64,000 nt of DNA. Source: Tupaia tana. Lineage: Eukaryota; Chordata; Mammalia; Scandentia; Tupaiidae. The stretch covers positions 12,825,127 through 12,889,126 of the forward strand of contig JAKSZU010000026.1 of the NCBI GenBank assembly GCA_026018925.1, written 5' to 3'. The translations under genes and the position numbers were made by a program. Positions 31,026 to 41,860 of this stretch are shown in pieces. The notes beneath the pieces were generated by a model, which was not told where the DNA came from, did no database searches, and saw nothing but the letters and a program-made list of their open reading frames with translations. How positions within the stretch are numbered: position 1 is the first letter of the stretch; each line of letters opens with the position of its first letter.

Positions 31026-31167
31026 ATCTGCTGAGTTCTCAAGAGTTACACAAGGTTTACAAAATAGTCCATAGGTGGATTTGCATTTGCACAGGGATTC
31101 TTCCATCAAGATTTTTTATGAGTCAAGAAATTTTATACATTTGTTTACTTATGATAGTTTTTATCTG

Positions 31168-31411
31168 ATTTTTTTGCTAGATGGCATGTGTACTTACCAG
31201 AGAGAGAGAGATGAAAAAAGAGAAGAAAGTAGCCTCTATGAGCATGGTCATGTCGCAATCCCTTCTTTATCTCTCCCTCTTTTCGGAATTTTGGGCACAC
31301 ACACATGGACACACACTGGTGTGTTTTTCAAGCTGCTGGGTCTGGGACTCAAACTGCACAGTGGGCCCTGTGAGATCCAGCTGCCTGAACCACTGGGCCA
31401 TGGAGCCAGCC
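31168..31411 (-). mobile_element. SINE-D
   Basis: TTTTTTTGCTAGATGGCATG start, a CACATGGACACACACTGGTG stretch, head ending GGGCCATGGAGCCAGCCC. Confidence 0.8.
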
Positions 31412-31429
31412 CAAGACTGATTGATTTGG

Positions 31430-31570
31430 ATAAGGTCTTAGCATGTAGGGATCCTCCTGCCCCAGCCTCTGGTTAGCCAGGACCACCACAGCATCACTGC
31501 ACCCAGCACGTTTAATCAGGCTGGGAACCAAACCCATGCCTTGCACGTGGCCTCAGTCTGAATAGTAGTG
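31430..31570 (-). mobile_element. Possible 7SL-like monomer fragment
   Basis: GGGATCCTCCTGCCCCAGCCTC followed by a run ending CACTGCACCCAGC loosely follows an antisense 7SL-derived SINE. The next GGGAACCAAACCCATGCC resembles an antisense tRNA-type head. Diverged and uncertain. Confidence 0.35.
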
Positions 31571-31612
31571 TCTTAGCTTGTGCCGGTATAGCTGAGCCAA
31601 GAGTGAAATTCT

Positions 31613-31836
31613 TTTTTTTTTTTGAGGTTTTTGCCTTAGGGTGTGTGCTTTCTCTGGGGAGAGAGAGACAGACAGAGGGAAAGTCAGAAATCACCCCCTT
31701 CTCCTTCATCCTCCTCCCAGGATCTTGGGCATGCATGCACACATGTCTGGCATGAGTTTCATCACTGGGTCTGGGACTTGAACCACAGTTGGCCAGGTGA
31801 GAGTCAACAATGTAACCACTACGCCAAATGCTGGCC
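31613..31836 (-). mobile_element. SINE-A, internal deletion
   Basis: Part of the central body is missing (TCACCCCCTTCTCC). TSD CCAAGAGTGAAATTCT is exact on both sides. Confidence 0.92.
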
Positions 31837-32485
31837 CCAAGAGTGAAATTCTTATAAGCATTCCTAATCATTAGGTGAATTCTCTACATCTTCGCCAAGG
31901 TGTGTTCCTCGGGATTCCATAGTTGCAAGGAGCAGAAATCCAATATAAATGAGCTTGATTCAAAAGCAGAAACGTATTAGTTTGTGTGAGGGAGCGATGG
32001 GAATGTTCTGGTCGGAGTTGGCTAGAAAGATGATCAGCCTCTAAGACATGAACGTCACAGGGATTCACAGGAATTTTGGAGGAGCATACGCATCGAGACC
32101 CATCACCGCACCCCTGAACCCATCACTGTAGTCTGGGGAAGCCAGTTAAGCCCGATGCCCACACCCCAGATCAGTGACCCAAAAGGTTTTTAGGCACATG
32201 GTTGCCCCAGGGGTTGTTGGGAGCTGGAAGCCCCGAATCTGTGTCTATCACTTGGGGAAAATGCAGTCTTCTACATTGTCAAGCCTTTATTCCTAATGAA
32301 TCTGTTACACTTCCAGGGCTATAAATAATAAATCCTTTCTCTTTCTTCCAATGCAAATATTTTGAATATTTTAATGATGGCTTTCCAAAGCCTACTTTCC
32401 AAATCACCCTTCAAAGATTTGTGCCAATGTATACTCCCACACACAGATGGTGGTGGGCATCCTTGAATTATAAACTGGCATGGAT
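31837..32485. other. Single-copy sequence
   Basis: No SINE, exon or confident old repeat. Confidence 0.45.
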
Positions 32486-32493
32486 CTGTATTG

Positions 32494-32698
32494 GCGATTC
32501 TCAACTGAGGGCAGTTGTGCTTCCTCAGGGGACAATGGAAACGGCTGGGGACATGTTTCATTGTCACAGTCGGGCTGGTGCTACTGGCTTTTAGTGGCTA
32601 AGAGGATGGAATCCTGCTATGGGATCCTGTGATGATTCGCCACATAGAACTATCTGTTCCGAATGCCAATAGCAGTGAGGTTCAGAAACCCTTACCTG
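32494..32698 (+). mobile_element. MER20 (hAT-Charlie type)
   Basis: Landmarks GATTCTCAACTGAGGGCAGT, TCAGGGGACAATGGAAACGG, GGGCTGGTGCTACTGGC and GCAGTGAGGTTCAGAAACCC match MER20. Old and non-coding. Some MER20 copies in placentals are known to act as endometrial enhancers; nothing here shows that this one does. Confidence 0.82.
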
Positions 32699-32942
32699 CA
32701 GGCCAGCAGGTGGCGTAGTGGTTAAGGCACTAGACTCCCACATAGCCAACCATGGTTTAAATCCTGGACCTGGTGGTTTGAAATTCACACTGGGCACATG
32801 TGTGTGTGGGCCCAAAATCTTAAAAGGAGAGTGTAGGAGAAGGGATTGCGGTGTGGCCACTCCCCCTAGGGGGTGATTTCTCACTTTCTCTTTCTGTCTG
32901 TCTGGCAAGTGGATGTGCCAAAATATCTTTTAAAAGTAAAGA
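32699..32942 (+). mobile_element. SINE-A, older head, in MER20 end
   Basis: Box A TGGCGTAGTGG fits the consensus. TSD AGAAACCCT(T/C)ACCT on both sides. Confidence 0.92.
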
Positions 32943-33014
32943 AAAGAAACCCTCACCTATATAAACGCATGGTTTTTACTTATTGCATACATGGAGGCCT
33001 GACCAAGTGCGGTC

Positions 33015-33248
33015 ACCTCGTTGTAATACAGCGTTCTACAATGCTGACCACCACCCCCTGCCCTGCCCCTGGGAAGGTCCCAGATTCATGTCACAAGGCC
33101 TCCTTGTACATACTGAATAGGTGCATGATGCTTGTGACGCCGGCTGGCTGAGGCTGGAGGAGAAGTCCAATGTGAAGACCCTGTTGTGGGTGCCCCTACC
33201 TATCTCTGTTAAGAAAGAAAGAAAACTTAAAAAAAAAAAAAAAAAAAG
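33015..33248 (+). mobile_element. SINE-C
   Basis: CCCTGGGAAGGTCCCAGATTC, GGCTGGCTGAGGCTGGAGG, GTGAAGACCCTGTTGTGGG, followed by a long A tail. The head boundary is uncertain. Confidence 0.62.
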
Positions 33249-33254
33249 TAGTCA

Positions 33255-33501
33255 GGGACCAGCAGATGGTGTCATGGTTACGTCCCTGGACTCCCACATA
33301 GTCGACCACAATTTGCCACAGACCCAGTTGGCTTAAAACTCACAACGGGGCATGTGCATGCGTGCCCAAGATCCCAAGAGGAGAATGCAGGAGAAGAGCT
33401 TGTGGTGTGGCCGTCCCCCCTGGGGGGGGCGGTGATTTCTCGCTTTCTCTCTCCGACAAGCGCACACGCCCTATAACAAAAATTTCTCTACAAAAGAAAA
33501 A
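33255..33501 (+). mobile_element. SINE-A, shortened CT stretch
   Basis: Sense copy with GATTTCTCGCTTTCTCTCTC directly before the GACAAGCGCACACG end. TSD AAAGTAGT. Confidence 0.9.
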
Positions 33502-33686
33502 AAAGTAGTTCCAACTAGAAGACTAGCCTCTATAGGGAGACTTTGTCATCACTCCATATTGGAGGGGTTTGGAATATTGAGGTACACTGGAGATCCTGTT
33601 TCCCCAATTTGGAAGGAGGGCATTGATCATGGCAGGTAAAAATTTCCAAGGTGCCTGATGAGCTGCTTAGGTGGACTCTGTTTTTG

Positions 33687-33951
33687 TTTTTTGTTTTTGG
33701 AGAGGTTTTTCGCTATAGGGCGCGTGTGCTCGCCAGACAGACAGAGAGAGACATAGAGACAGAAAGCGAGAAATCACCCCCCAGAGGGGATGGTCACGCC
33801 GCAATCCCTTCTCCTCCATTCTCCTCTCGGGATCTTGGGCACACACGCACACGCGCCCGGCGTGAGTTGTAAGCCACCGGGTCCGAGACGCGAACCGCGG
33901 TCGACTACGTGGGAGTCCAGCGACATAGCCATTACGCTAACTGCTGGTTCC
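33687..33951 (-). mobile_element. SINE-A, very young subfamily
   Basis: Differs by only a handful of positions from the copy at 49364-49630. The two share diagnostic changes: ACATAGAGACAG, GGTCACGCCGC, GAGTTGTAAGCC, CCGAGACGCGAACC, GCTGGTTCCC. Confidence 0.95.
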
Positions 33952-33960
33952 CTGCTTTTG

Positions 33961-34211
33961 TTTTTTAAGAGAGAGTTTTTTTGCTGTATGGCGTGTGTGC
34001 TCACGAGAGAGTCAGAGACAGAAAGAAAGTGAGAAATCACCCCCCAGGGGATGGCCACGTCGCAATCCCTTCTCCTCCATTCTCCTCTTGGGATTTTGGG
34101 CACGTATGCACACACACCGGCATTACTTTTAAGCTGCCAGGTCCAGGACTTGAACCACGGTCAATGACATGGGAGTCCAGTGACATAACCATTAGGCCAT
34201 TTGCTGGTCTT
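33961..34211 (-). mobile_element. SINE-A
   Basis: Antisense copy immediately following the young copy. AAGAGAGAGTTTTTTTGCTG start, CATTTGCTGGTC end. Confidence 0.9.
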
Positions 34212-34574
34212 TGGGACTGTTTTAAGGGCAGCCCTTACAGCACTAAAGCCAAGAAGGGATGGCTAAGATTACAACTGAATGTGAGAATGACCAATGTTTG
34301 GTTTATTGCTATTCTGACCCTAGGAAAAGAATAGTTATATAATTGAAGAAATTTAATGCACAACAAAATAGAATGTATAAAAAGAAAAAACCAAAAACCC
34401 CCGCTGTTCACAGGGTCTGGTCTCAGCAAATTCATACAATAGAAAATCACTTATTTTTAATGTTTGGTTTCCTTATTTTGCATCTTTCTTCACACCACTC
34501 ACTACCTCCCCCTACCCAACCCAAACTAACGGTACCAAATGCTTCTCTTCAGAAGTGATGTAATGAGGGAACAA
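34212..34574. other. Single-copy sequence
   Basis: No feature recognised. Confidence 0.4.
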
Positions 34575-34790
34575 AAATAAACTCAGCCTGCCTGAATTCA
34601 AATTCTGACTCTGCTCCTTACTATTATCCATGTGACTTTGGCAAATTACCTAACTAACTAGTATCTTCAGCTATAAAATGGAGGTGACACTAGCACCCCA
34701 TCATAGGGTTATTGTGAGGGTTAACTAATACACAGAACTTAGAACAGTGTGTGGAACATAGCAGGTACTTGTTAGATGTTAGTAATAGTA
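34575..34790 (+). mobile_element. MIR
   Basis: Sense MIR: GCCTGAATTCAAATTCTGAC, CTTTGGCAAATTACCTAACT, AGCTATAAAATGGAGGTGAC, GTTATTGTGAGGGTTAACTA and AGAACAGTGTGTGGAACATA. Confidence 0.92.
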
Positions 34791-34867
34791 TTGGGTCGTT
34801 GGAAAAGTCATGACATATTTTTCTATGTTCTATGCAAAAATGTGTCATGGCTTTTCTGATGACCCAG
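34791..34867. mobile_element. Mariner-like MITE 1 at end of MIR
   Basis: TTGGGTCGTTGGAAAAGTCA to its inverted complement CTTTTCTGATGACCCAG. TA at the left; the right TA is mutated. Inserted in MIR 3' sequence. Confidence 0.85.
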
Positions 34868-34884
34868 AGTTCTCAATTTCTTTT

Positions 34885-35082
34885 TAAAGTTTTTTTTTAT
34901 AAAGAATTATTTTAACTGTATTATCATCATTATTATTATTTTCCAGTTTGATCAGAGAGAGACAGAGAAAGAGATAGAAAAGTGAAAAAGCAAGCTACCA
35001 GGTCCAGGACTTAAACCATAGTCAGCCATGTGGGAGTCCAACGCCTTTAACCACCATGCCACCTGCCACCCCCCCACTCCCC
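34885..35082 (-). mobile_element. SINE-B
   Basis: AT tail, CAGTTTGATCAGAGAGAGAC, head ending CACCTGCCACCCCCCC. TSD TTCTCAATTTCT on both sides. Confidence 0.9.
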
Positions 35083-35204
35083 CAATTCTCAATTTCTCTA
35101 CCACTTTATCAAAACCTGATGTCAGACCTGCAGTTCTGGAGAAGGTAGTAGGGTTTTTTTTTTTTTTTTCTGTCCTCTATACTGAGGAAAACCTAGGAAG
35201 TTAT

Positions 35205-35403
35205 TCCTGTTGTATAGTAGTCAGAAAATCCAAGTTCTAGTCTCCTCTGACCTCTGCTCCTGACTAACTGCAAAAGACTCCATGTAAACTGAGTCTCAGT
35301 TTCCTCATCTATAAAATGCGAATAATTTGACATGCTCAGGATCTACCCAGGGTGTTGCTATGAAGATGAGTTGAAATAATGTATAAAAACATGCTTTATC
35401 ACT
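35205..35403 (+). mobile_element. MIR
   Basis: Sense MIR features CTCCTGACTAACTGC, AAACTGAGTCTCAGTTTCCTCATC, TATAAAATGCGAATAA and AAGATGAGTTGAAATAATG. Confidence 0.82.
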
Positions 35404-35679
35404 GGGACCAGCAGTTGGCATAATGACTATGTCGTTGGACTCCCATGTAGTTGACTGTGGTTCTAGTCCTGGACCCGGTGGCTTTCATTCATGTCGGGCG
35501 CGTGTGCATGCATGCCCAAGATCCCAAGAGGAGAATGGAAGAGAAGGGATTGTGGTGTGGCCACCCCCCCCCCCCAGGGGGTGATTTCTCACTTTCTGTC
35601 TCTCTTTCTGTCTTTCTGGCGAGCTCACGCGCCCTATAGCAAAAACCTTTCAAAAAAAAAACCAAACAAATAAACAAAA
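35404..35679 (+). mobile_element. SINE-A inside MIR
   Basis: Full-length sense copy. TSD AAAACATGCTT(T/C)ATCACT at both ends. Confidence 0.94.
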
Positions 35680-36455
35680 AAACATGCTTCATCACTAGTA
35701 AACAAATATCAAAATGTGAAGAAATCTGTATAGATCGCTGGGTGCAAAACCTTGAACACATTAGGTACCACACAGTTGTTTTCTGTGGGAACTGCTCCAG
35801 TCATCGCCACCAGATGGCAGCAAAGAGCAGGTTTCCCCTCAGTCTCCCTCTGCCCAGCCCACCAGGTTTCAGAGGCGGAATTTGATGGTGGATGCTTCTC
35901 CCTGATTTCAAACAAGTTGATTCCCCTTCACTCACTCATCCCCTCTGACCCAACGCTTCCCTAGCCCAAACCCACCCACTTGTCTTCTCCCCCCCCTGCT
36001 TTCTTCAATTCCTGCTGTGGAAATGATTTTTAAAATGCATTGAGGGGCAAATCAGAAGTGACAGCAATCTCTGTGCTCAGAGGCTGAAGTTAATATGGAT
36101 TGGCAATGGGGATTAAGCCTGGTGGGTTTGTGAAACATATTTCAGGCAAAATGGATGAAAACTGATGAGGCAATGGGAGAAAGTGAAAATATTTAAACAG
36201 ATTACTTGTGTTCTCAGTCTCTGTCCCAGGGCGGGCCATCCATCCCCTCATTATCCATTCCACAAACATTTATGCCTGCCTTGGGAGTCCGGATATGGTC
36301 CCAGTCCTCACAGAGGAGGGAGGACAAATATTGGACAAGTAATTAATTACACATGTGATGTGAACTAAGCCATGAAGGGAACCATGGAGACGGGCAGTGG
36401 GGTGACCTAATATTTGGAGGGGGTTGGGACAGGCCTCCTTGGAATAGTGATTCTT
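35680..36455. other. Single-copy sequence, no gene recognised
   Basis: About 780 bp without a SINE. It contains a C-rich stretch (35950-36000) but no splice-bounded ORF that I would defend. Confidence 0.45.
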
Positions 36456-36718
36456 TTATTATTATTATTATTTTTAGACTTTTTGCTATAGGGCGTGTAT
36501 GCTCACTGGAGAGACAGAGAGATAGAAAGCGAGAAATCACCCCCTCCTCCCCCAGTTGGCCATGCTGCAATCCTTTCTACTTCATTGACCTTTTGGGATT
36601 TTGGGGTATGCACGCACACCTGCCTGGCATGAGTCTTAAGCCACTGGGTCTAGGAGTCGAACCATGGTCGACTATGTGGGAGTCCAGTGACATAACCATT
36701 ATGCCATCCGCTAGTTCC
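36456..36718 (-). mobile_element. SINE-A
   Basis: Antisense copy with a TTA-rich tail. TSD GAATAGTGATTCTT on both sides. Confidence 0.94.
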
Positions 36719-37371
36719 AGAATAGTGATTCTTAAGCTGACAGCCAGAGCTGAGTAAGAGCCGGCTAGGACAAGGAAGGAGGGAAAGGAGAGAAGGGACC
36801 TCGAGGCTGAGGTACAGGGTACTCAATGGCTCAGTGACCTCCATATAATTTCAGAGGACTCTGATTGAGAAAAACGCACAATAACTAAAACCTACCATGA
36901 TTTAAGGACACTTAATGGATTTCTATTTTATTTATTACAACATCACCGACACGTGCTTGGCAAAATACTCATGTGTGTATGCGGGAGACAAGATTGTTCC
37001 ATTGATTTCGGCGAATTCTGCGATGACTCTGTGACACCTCCCCTTGTGTTACGCAGGACACAGTTTCTATCCGTAGGAGGCTGGGAGTTTAGTTGGAGCA
37101 ATGAGAGTCTCCCCCTAAAATCTCTTTGTCTTAATACTTTAGCTTCTTATGAAACACTTCCACATTGCCACCATGTCTTCCTTGGATCTGTTCTTATTCT
37201 CTGATCACTCCCTGTCACCTCGTCCTCAATGTGCATCAGACAAGGAGTTCCTAACCTAGATCCACGGACGTCCCCCCCCTTCCCCAAAGGGACTTGGGTA
37301 GAATTCAGGCATATGTGAACTTAGATGGGTGAACTTGGTTGGGTAAAAACAAAACAAAACAAAACACTTCT
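36719..37371. other. Single-copy sequence, no gene recognised
   Basis: Contains several CpGs near 36990-37070 and no repeat. Confidence 0.45.
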
Positions 37372-37838
37372 TCCTTTTTTAAAAAGAATAGATATTTTAT
37401 AAAGTATATTATTGTTATTTTTACATTTGACCAGAGAGAGAAAGAGGGAAGGTGAGAAAGCAGGTTGCTGGGACCAGCAGTTAGTGTAATGACTATGTCG
37501 CTAGACTCCCACATAGTCGACCGCAGTTCATGTCCCGGACCTAGTGGCTTAAACTCACGCCGGGCGCGTGTGCGTGCGTGCCCAAGATCCCGAGAGGAGA
37601 ATGGAGAAGGGATTGCAGCGTGGCCATCCCCCCCGGGGGGATGATTTCTCACTTTCTATCTCTCTGTCTCTCTCTGTCTGTCTGGCGAGCGCACGCGCCC
37701 TATAGCAAAAACCTCTCAAAAAAAAAAAAAATGAAAAAAGAAAAAAGAGAGAAAGCAGGTTGCCAGGTCTGGGACTTGAACTGTGGTTGGCTGTGTCGAA
37801 GTTCAGCACCTCAACCCCCACACCACCTGCCAGCTCCC
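37372..37838 (-). mobile_element. SINE-B, split by SINE-A
   Basis: Pieces 37372-37468 and 37749-37838. TTACATTTGACCAGAGAGAG body, head ending CACCTGCCAGCTCC. Confidence 0.88.
37469..37748 (+). mobile_element. SINE-A, young, nested in SINE-B
   Basis: CpG-rich sense copy. Exact TSD GAGAAAGCAGGTTGC at 37454-37468 and 37749-37763. Confidence 0.95.
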
Positions 37839-37849
37839 ATATTTATTTT

Positions 37850-37983
37850 CTTTAAGGTTTTTGCCAGAGGGTGCATGCGCTCACCAAAGAGAGAAACAGA
37901 GAGAAGGGAAAGTGAGAAATTGCTCCCCCCAGGGGGGATGGGCACGCTGCAATCCCTTCTCCATTCTCCTCCTTGGATTTTGG

Positions 37984-38015
<32 letters not shown>

Positions 38016-38106
38016 CCAGCATGATTTTTCAAGCCACCAGGTCTGGGCTCACACTGTGGTCGACCATGTGGGAGTCCAGCACCTTAACCACTATGCCACC
38101 TGCCCC
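37850..38106 (-). mobile_element. SINE-A with (CA)n in body
   Basis: Antisense copy in which the GTGTGCGTGC stretch of the body has become (CA)n at 37986-38013. Confidence 0.9.
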
Positions 38107-38447
38107 TCACTTCTTTATTTGTAAGTTCTACCTAAATGCCAGCAATTTTCCCTTCTATTATGGATGTAGAAATAAACCGTAGCCGTGTTATTGGTGCCTG
38201 CAGCTTTGTCACCAGCAGAAGTCACATATTTGCATACCACGTGAGTAGCTGCTGCTGCTACCTCAGAATGAATGCTCGTCGCTACTTTGAAATTATGGCA
38301 ATTTTTAGACTTGTTGCTAGGTCTTATTATTTAGTGCATTAATAAAGACACACATATTACTATATCCCAAATTAGTTTTTAAGAGTATTTTGATAACTGT
38401 ATTTCAATATAATTGCTTCCTTTGTAACCCGGCGTGTTTTATTTCAG
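38107..38447. other. Single-copy sequence upstream of candidate exon
   Basis: No SINE or old repeat recognised. Contains AATAAACCGTAGCCG and GCTCGTCGCTAC. It ends in a pyrimidine-rich tract and AG. Confidence 0.4.
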
Positions 38448-38522
38448 GCATTTGAAACCATGACGGTAAGAAGAGTCCTTCAGCTTCTCAGGGCCGCCGA
38501 AGGGACTCCACGCGTAGGGAAG
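38448..38522 (+). other. Speculative 75-bp internal exon
   Basis: A pyrimidine-rich tract ending TTTTATTTCAG precedes 38448. AAG|GTAAGAGA, a strong donor, follows 38522. The 75 bp are open in one frame (25 codons, from GCATTTGAAACC to GTAGGGAAG) and contain four CpGs. A second donor-like site, ACG|GTAAGA, at 38465 would give an 18-bp exon. No protein family is recognisable. This is a motif-based guess and could be chance. Confidence 0.2.
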
Positions 38523-38900
38523 GTAAGAGAACTCTCTGGAACTCGAAGTCCTTGAGCCTGGCCTTGCTCTCCTCTCTCTGGGTGGGGAAATGACGTCCGA
38601 GGATTGAGCAGTGGTGGGGAACGGTTGGAGGCACTTCTGTTCCCTCTGTGGGCCCCTCTTCTACAAAAGATACTAATCGTGATTGTTTTACGACAGTGTT
38701 GACCTGGAGATGACTATAATCCAGGCTGAATTTCACTTGTTTTCTTCTGCTTTCATTTTTGTGGATGCTTGACCCTGGACTTGCTGTTCCTGACGGAGAG
38801 GCTGGCCCTGAGTGAGCTCACACGTTCCCGTTTTGCCAGCTGTCGCCTATGTCCCGTGTCACTCAAGTCTTCATTCCCAGCCTCCTCATCTATTTTCAAA
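38523..38900. other. Single-copy sequence
   Basis: No repeat recognised. It follows the candidate splice donor. Confidence 0.4.
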
Positions 38901-39144
38901 TTTTTATTTCTTTAGTTTTTCAGTTTTGCTAGAAGGTATGTGCCCTTGTCAGAGAGAGACAGAGAGAGAGAGAGGGAGAGAGAGAGAGAGAGAAAGCATG
39001 CCCCCTGGGGGATGGCCATGACACAGTCCCTTCCGCTCCATTCTCCTTCCAAGATTTTGGACACACACACACACACACACACACACAACCTCTGGGTGTC
39101 ATGTGGGATCCAGCCACCTTAACTGCCATGCCACAAGCTGGCCT
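38901..39144 (-). mobile_element. SINE-D with (GA)n and (CA)n
   Basis: TTTTGCTAGAAGGTATGTGC start; (GA)n at 38955-38993 and (CA)n at 39061-39088. Head ends CACAAGCTGGCC. Confidence 0.8.
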
Positions 39145-39149
39145 TCTCT

Positions 39150-39662
39150 CTTTTGTTTTAATTGACAGAGGGCACATGTCTGAGTGCGTGCAACAGAGAG
39201 AGACAGAGAGAGAGAGATTCCTCAATGGGGTGGAGTCATGCCACAATCCCCTCTCCTCCATCTCACCATTCTGTTGGGATTTGATGTACACATGAACATG
39301 GGTTGAGTTTTTAGGATTTTTTTTTTTAAGTTTTTTTTGCCGTAGTGTGCATGCACTTGCTGGAGAGAGACAATGACAGGGAAAGTAAGAAATCGCCCCT
39401 GGGGGAATGGCCATGCTACAGTCCCCTCTTTGCCATTCTCCTCTCGGGATTTTGGGCACGCACACACATGTGCCTGGCCCTAGTTTCAAGCTGCCGGGTC
39501 TGGGACTCGAACCACAGTTGCCCATATGGGAGTCCAATACTTTAATCACCACACCATCTGCTGGCCCTGTGTCCAATATCAAGTCACCTGGGGCTGGGAT
39601 TCGAACAGCGATTTGCCACATGGGATCCAGCTTCCCTAACAACTGGGCTACAGGGCTGGCCC
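39150..39662 (-). mobile_element. SINE-D, split by SINE-A
   Basis: Pieces 39150-39318 (TTAATTGACAGAGGGCACA) and 39582-39662 (GGGCTGGGATTCGAAC to GGCTACAGGGCTGGCCC) make one antisense copy. Confidence 0.78.
39320..39567 (-). mobile_element. SINE-A nested in SINE-D
   Basis: Antisense copy from a T tail to ACACCATCTGCTGGCCC, lying within the body of the older SINE-D. Confidence 0.86.
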
Positions 39663-40004
39663 TTTTAAACAAGCACCTGGTTCATTTTTTAGGGGGCAGT
39701 TCTTGGACTATCATTCCCTTGTCTTTCTAATACACCACTCAATAGACATTTCTGGTATCCTTTTTTTTTTTTTTATTGTGGAAAGGTGCTAGTTAGGTGA
39801 GATATTTGAAATATCCAATAAGAGTATGCCACATTGACTATACCAACCAGAACTCAGAAGACTGAGACCCTCTGGTGCCAGGTTTGTGAAGAGAGTCACC
39901 CCCAGGAGGGACTGGGTAGTGGTAATGGCACTGAGTGGATGGCGAGGAATAAGATCTTGAAAGGAATAGCTATTTACTAACTGATGGAAATACTTTCTTC
40001 TTCT
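39663..40004. other. Single-copy sequence
   Basis: No feature recognised. Confidence 0.4.
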
Positions 40005-40234
40005 GTTTTTAAAATTTGCTATAGGGCATGTGTGCTCACCAGAGAGAGGCAGGAGGAAAGGGAGAAAGCACCCCTCAGGGGAGATGACAACAGGGCAGTC
40101 CCTTCCCCTCTCAAGATTTTGGCCATGCACACACACTCCCAGTGTGTTTTTTGAAGCCGCCGGGTCCAGGACTCAAACCACTCAGTCAGTCATGTGGAAT
40201 GCAGCCACCTTAACCACCATGCCACCTAGCAGGC
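40005..40234 (-). mobile_element. SINE-D/A
   Basis: AATTTGCTATAGGGCATGTG start, ACCCCTCAGGGGAGATG body, head ending GCCACCTAGCAGGCTC. Confidence 0.8.
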
Positions 40235-40462
40235 TCTGGAAGGACGTTCATATTGTAACAATCAGTGTGGGCATATGGGCTGAATAGTAGCCACATCTGT
40301 GGTGTGCATGTGCACACGTGTGTATTCGCTTGTGCGCGTGCCCTGCTGGGCTGAGAGCACAGAGAAATGCAATCTAGTGCTCACCCCAAACCTCTCTGTA
40401 ATCCACAGCTTCACTCAGCTCCCGCCATGGGCTTTGGACTATCTGCAAAACTGATGGATTTA

Positions 40463-40740
40463 GGGACCAGCAGATGGCATACTGTTAACGTTGCTGGACT
40501 CCCCATAGTCGACCGGTTGAAGCCCCTGACTTGGCAGCTTTACACTCACACCGGGCGTGTGTGCATGCCCAAAATTTTGAAAGGAGAACGGAGAGAAAGG
40601 ATTGCAGCGTGGTCTTCCTCTGCCCCCGGAGCGGGGGGAGTTGCTTTCTTGCTTTCTGTCCCTCTGTCTCTCAGTGAGCACACACACCCTATAGAAAAAA
40701 ATCTCTCTTAAAACAAAACAAGACAAACAAACAAACAAAA
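40463..40740 (+). mobile_element. SINE-A, first of a tandem pair
   Basis: Sense copy with a (CAAA)n tail. TSD AACTGATGGATTTA at 40449-40462 recurs only after the second copy (about 41020). Confidence 0.9.
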
Positions 40741-40752
40741 ACACAAAAAACT

Positions 40753-41015
40753 GGGACCAGCAGTTGGCGTAAGGCTATGTCACCGGACTCCCATGTAGTC
40801 ACCCGTGGTCTGGGCACACACCCAGACCCAGTGGCTTAAACTCACGCTGGATGTGTGTGCATGCTTGCCCAAGATTCCAAGAGGAGAATGGAGAAGGGAC
40901 TGGTGTGGCCATCCCCCCGGGGGGGTGATTTTTCGCTTTCTGTCTCTCTGGTGAGCGCACATGCCCTATAGCAAAAACCTCTCCAAGAAAACAAGCAAAC
41001 AAAAAAAAAAACCAC
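40753..41015 (+). mobile_element. SINE-A, inserted in tail of previous copy
   Basis: Head GGGACCAGCAGTTGGCGTAA. Box B is damaged (CGTGGTCTGGGC). It sits inside the A-rich tail of the first copy. Confidence 0.9.
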
Positions 41016-41171
41016 CAAAACTGATGGATTTAAATGTCAGCTTCTTTCCCTTTTTTCCTACTTCTGTCAAAACTATGACTGGGCAGGTTAAAAAAGAAAA
41101 GAAAGGCCTTAAAATAACTAAGGAATAGGACATCAGAATTCCCTGAACCATTACTTTAAGATGCAGATTGT

Positions 41172-41268
41172 GGGGCCAGCAGGTGGCATGGTGGTTAAAG
41201 CACTGGACTCCCACATGCTTTCTCACTTTCCTTCTCTCTCTCTCTCTGTGTCTCCCTCTGGTCAAATT

Positions 41269-41310
<42 letters not shown>

Positions 41311-41340
41311 TATATATATAAATAAAATTAAATCAAAATA
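41172..41340 (+). mobile_element. SINE-B lacking box B, (CA)n tail
   Basis: Head GGGGCCAGCAGGTGGCATGG runs into the CT stretch at CCACATGCTTTCTC, so box B is deleted. (CA)n at 41274-41307. Confidence 0.87.
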
Positions 41341-41345
41341 AGTCT

Positions 41346-41506
41346 TGGAGCCAGCAGGTGGTGTGGTGGTTGAGGGCACTGGACTCCCACATGGTCAACT
41401 GTGGTTTGAGCTCTAGACCTGGCGGCTTGCTTTCTCACTTTCCCTCTCTCTCTCTCTGTTCCTCTCTGATCAAATTAAAATAAATACATAAATAAATCAA
41501 AATTAA
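41346..41506 (+). mobile_element. SINE-B
   Basis: Head GGAGCCAGCAGGTGGTGTGG, TCTGATCAAATTAAAATAAA tail. TSD AAAATAAG. Confidence 0.87.
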
Positions 41507-41542
41507 AATAAGCAGTATAATCTTTTGAAAAAATAGTAATTC

Positions 41543-41820
41543 TTATTTATTTATTTATTTTTTTTGGAGAGGTTTTTGCTATAGGGTGCGTGCGCTTGCC
41601 AGACAGACAGAGAGAGACAGAGAGACAGAAAGCAAGAAATCATCCCCCCCAGAGGGGATGGCCACACCACAATCCCTTCTCCTCCATTCTCTTCTCGGGA
41701 TCTTGGACACGCACACACACGCACCCAGCGTGAGTTTTAAGCCACCGGGTCCGGGACACGAACCGTGATTGACTACGTGGGAGTCCAGCGACATAGCCAT
41801 TACGCTAACTGCTGGTCCCC
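41543..41820 (-). mobile_element. SINE-A, young, in the same stack
   Basis: CpG-rich antisense copy. TSD AAAATA(G/A)TAATTCTT on both sides. Confidence 0.93.
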
Positions 41821-41860
41821 CAAAATAATAATTCTTAAAAAAAAAAAGATGACGATGGCA

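Noticed and set aside
32060..32260. SINE-C-like stretch (CCAGATCAGTGACCC)
   Set aside because: Only scattered words match; head and tail are not found.
38929..39672. Open reading frame of 247 codons on the minus strand
   Set aside because: It runs through a SINE-D, a SINE-A and a (CA)n repeat. The composition is that of SINE sequence, not a gene.
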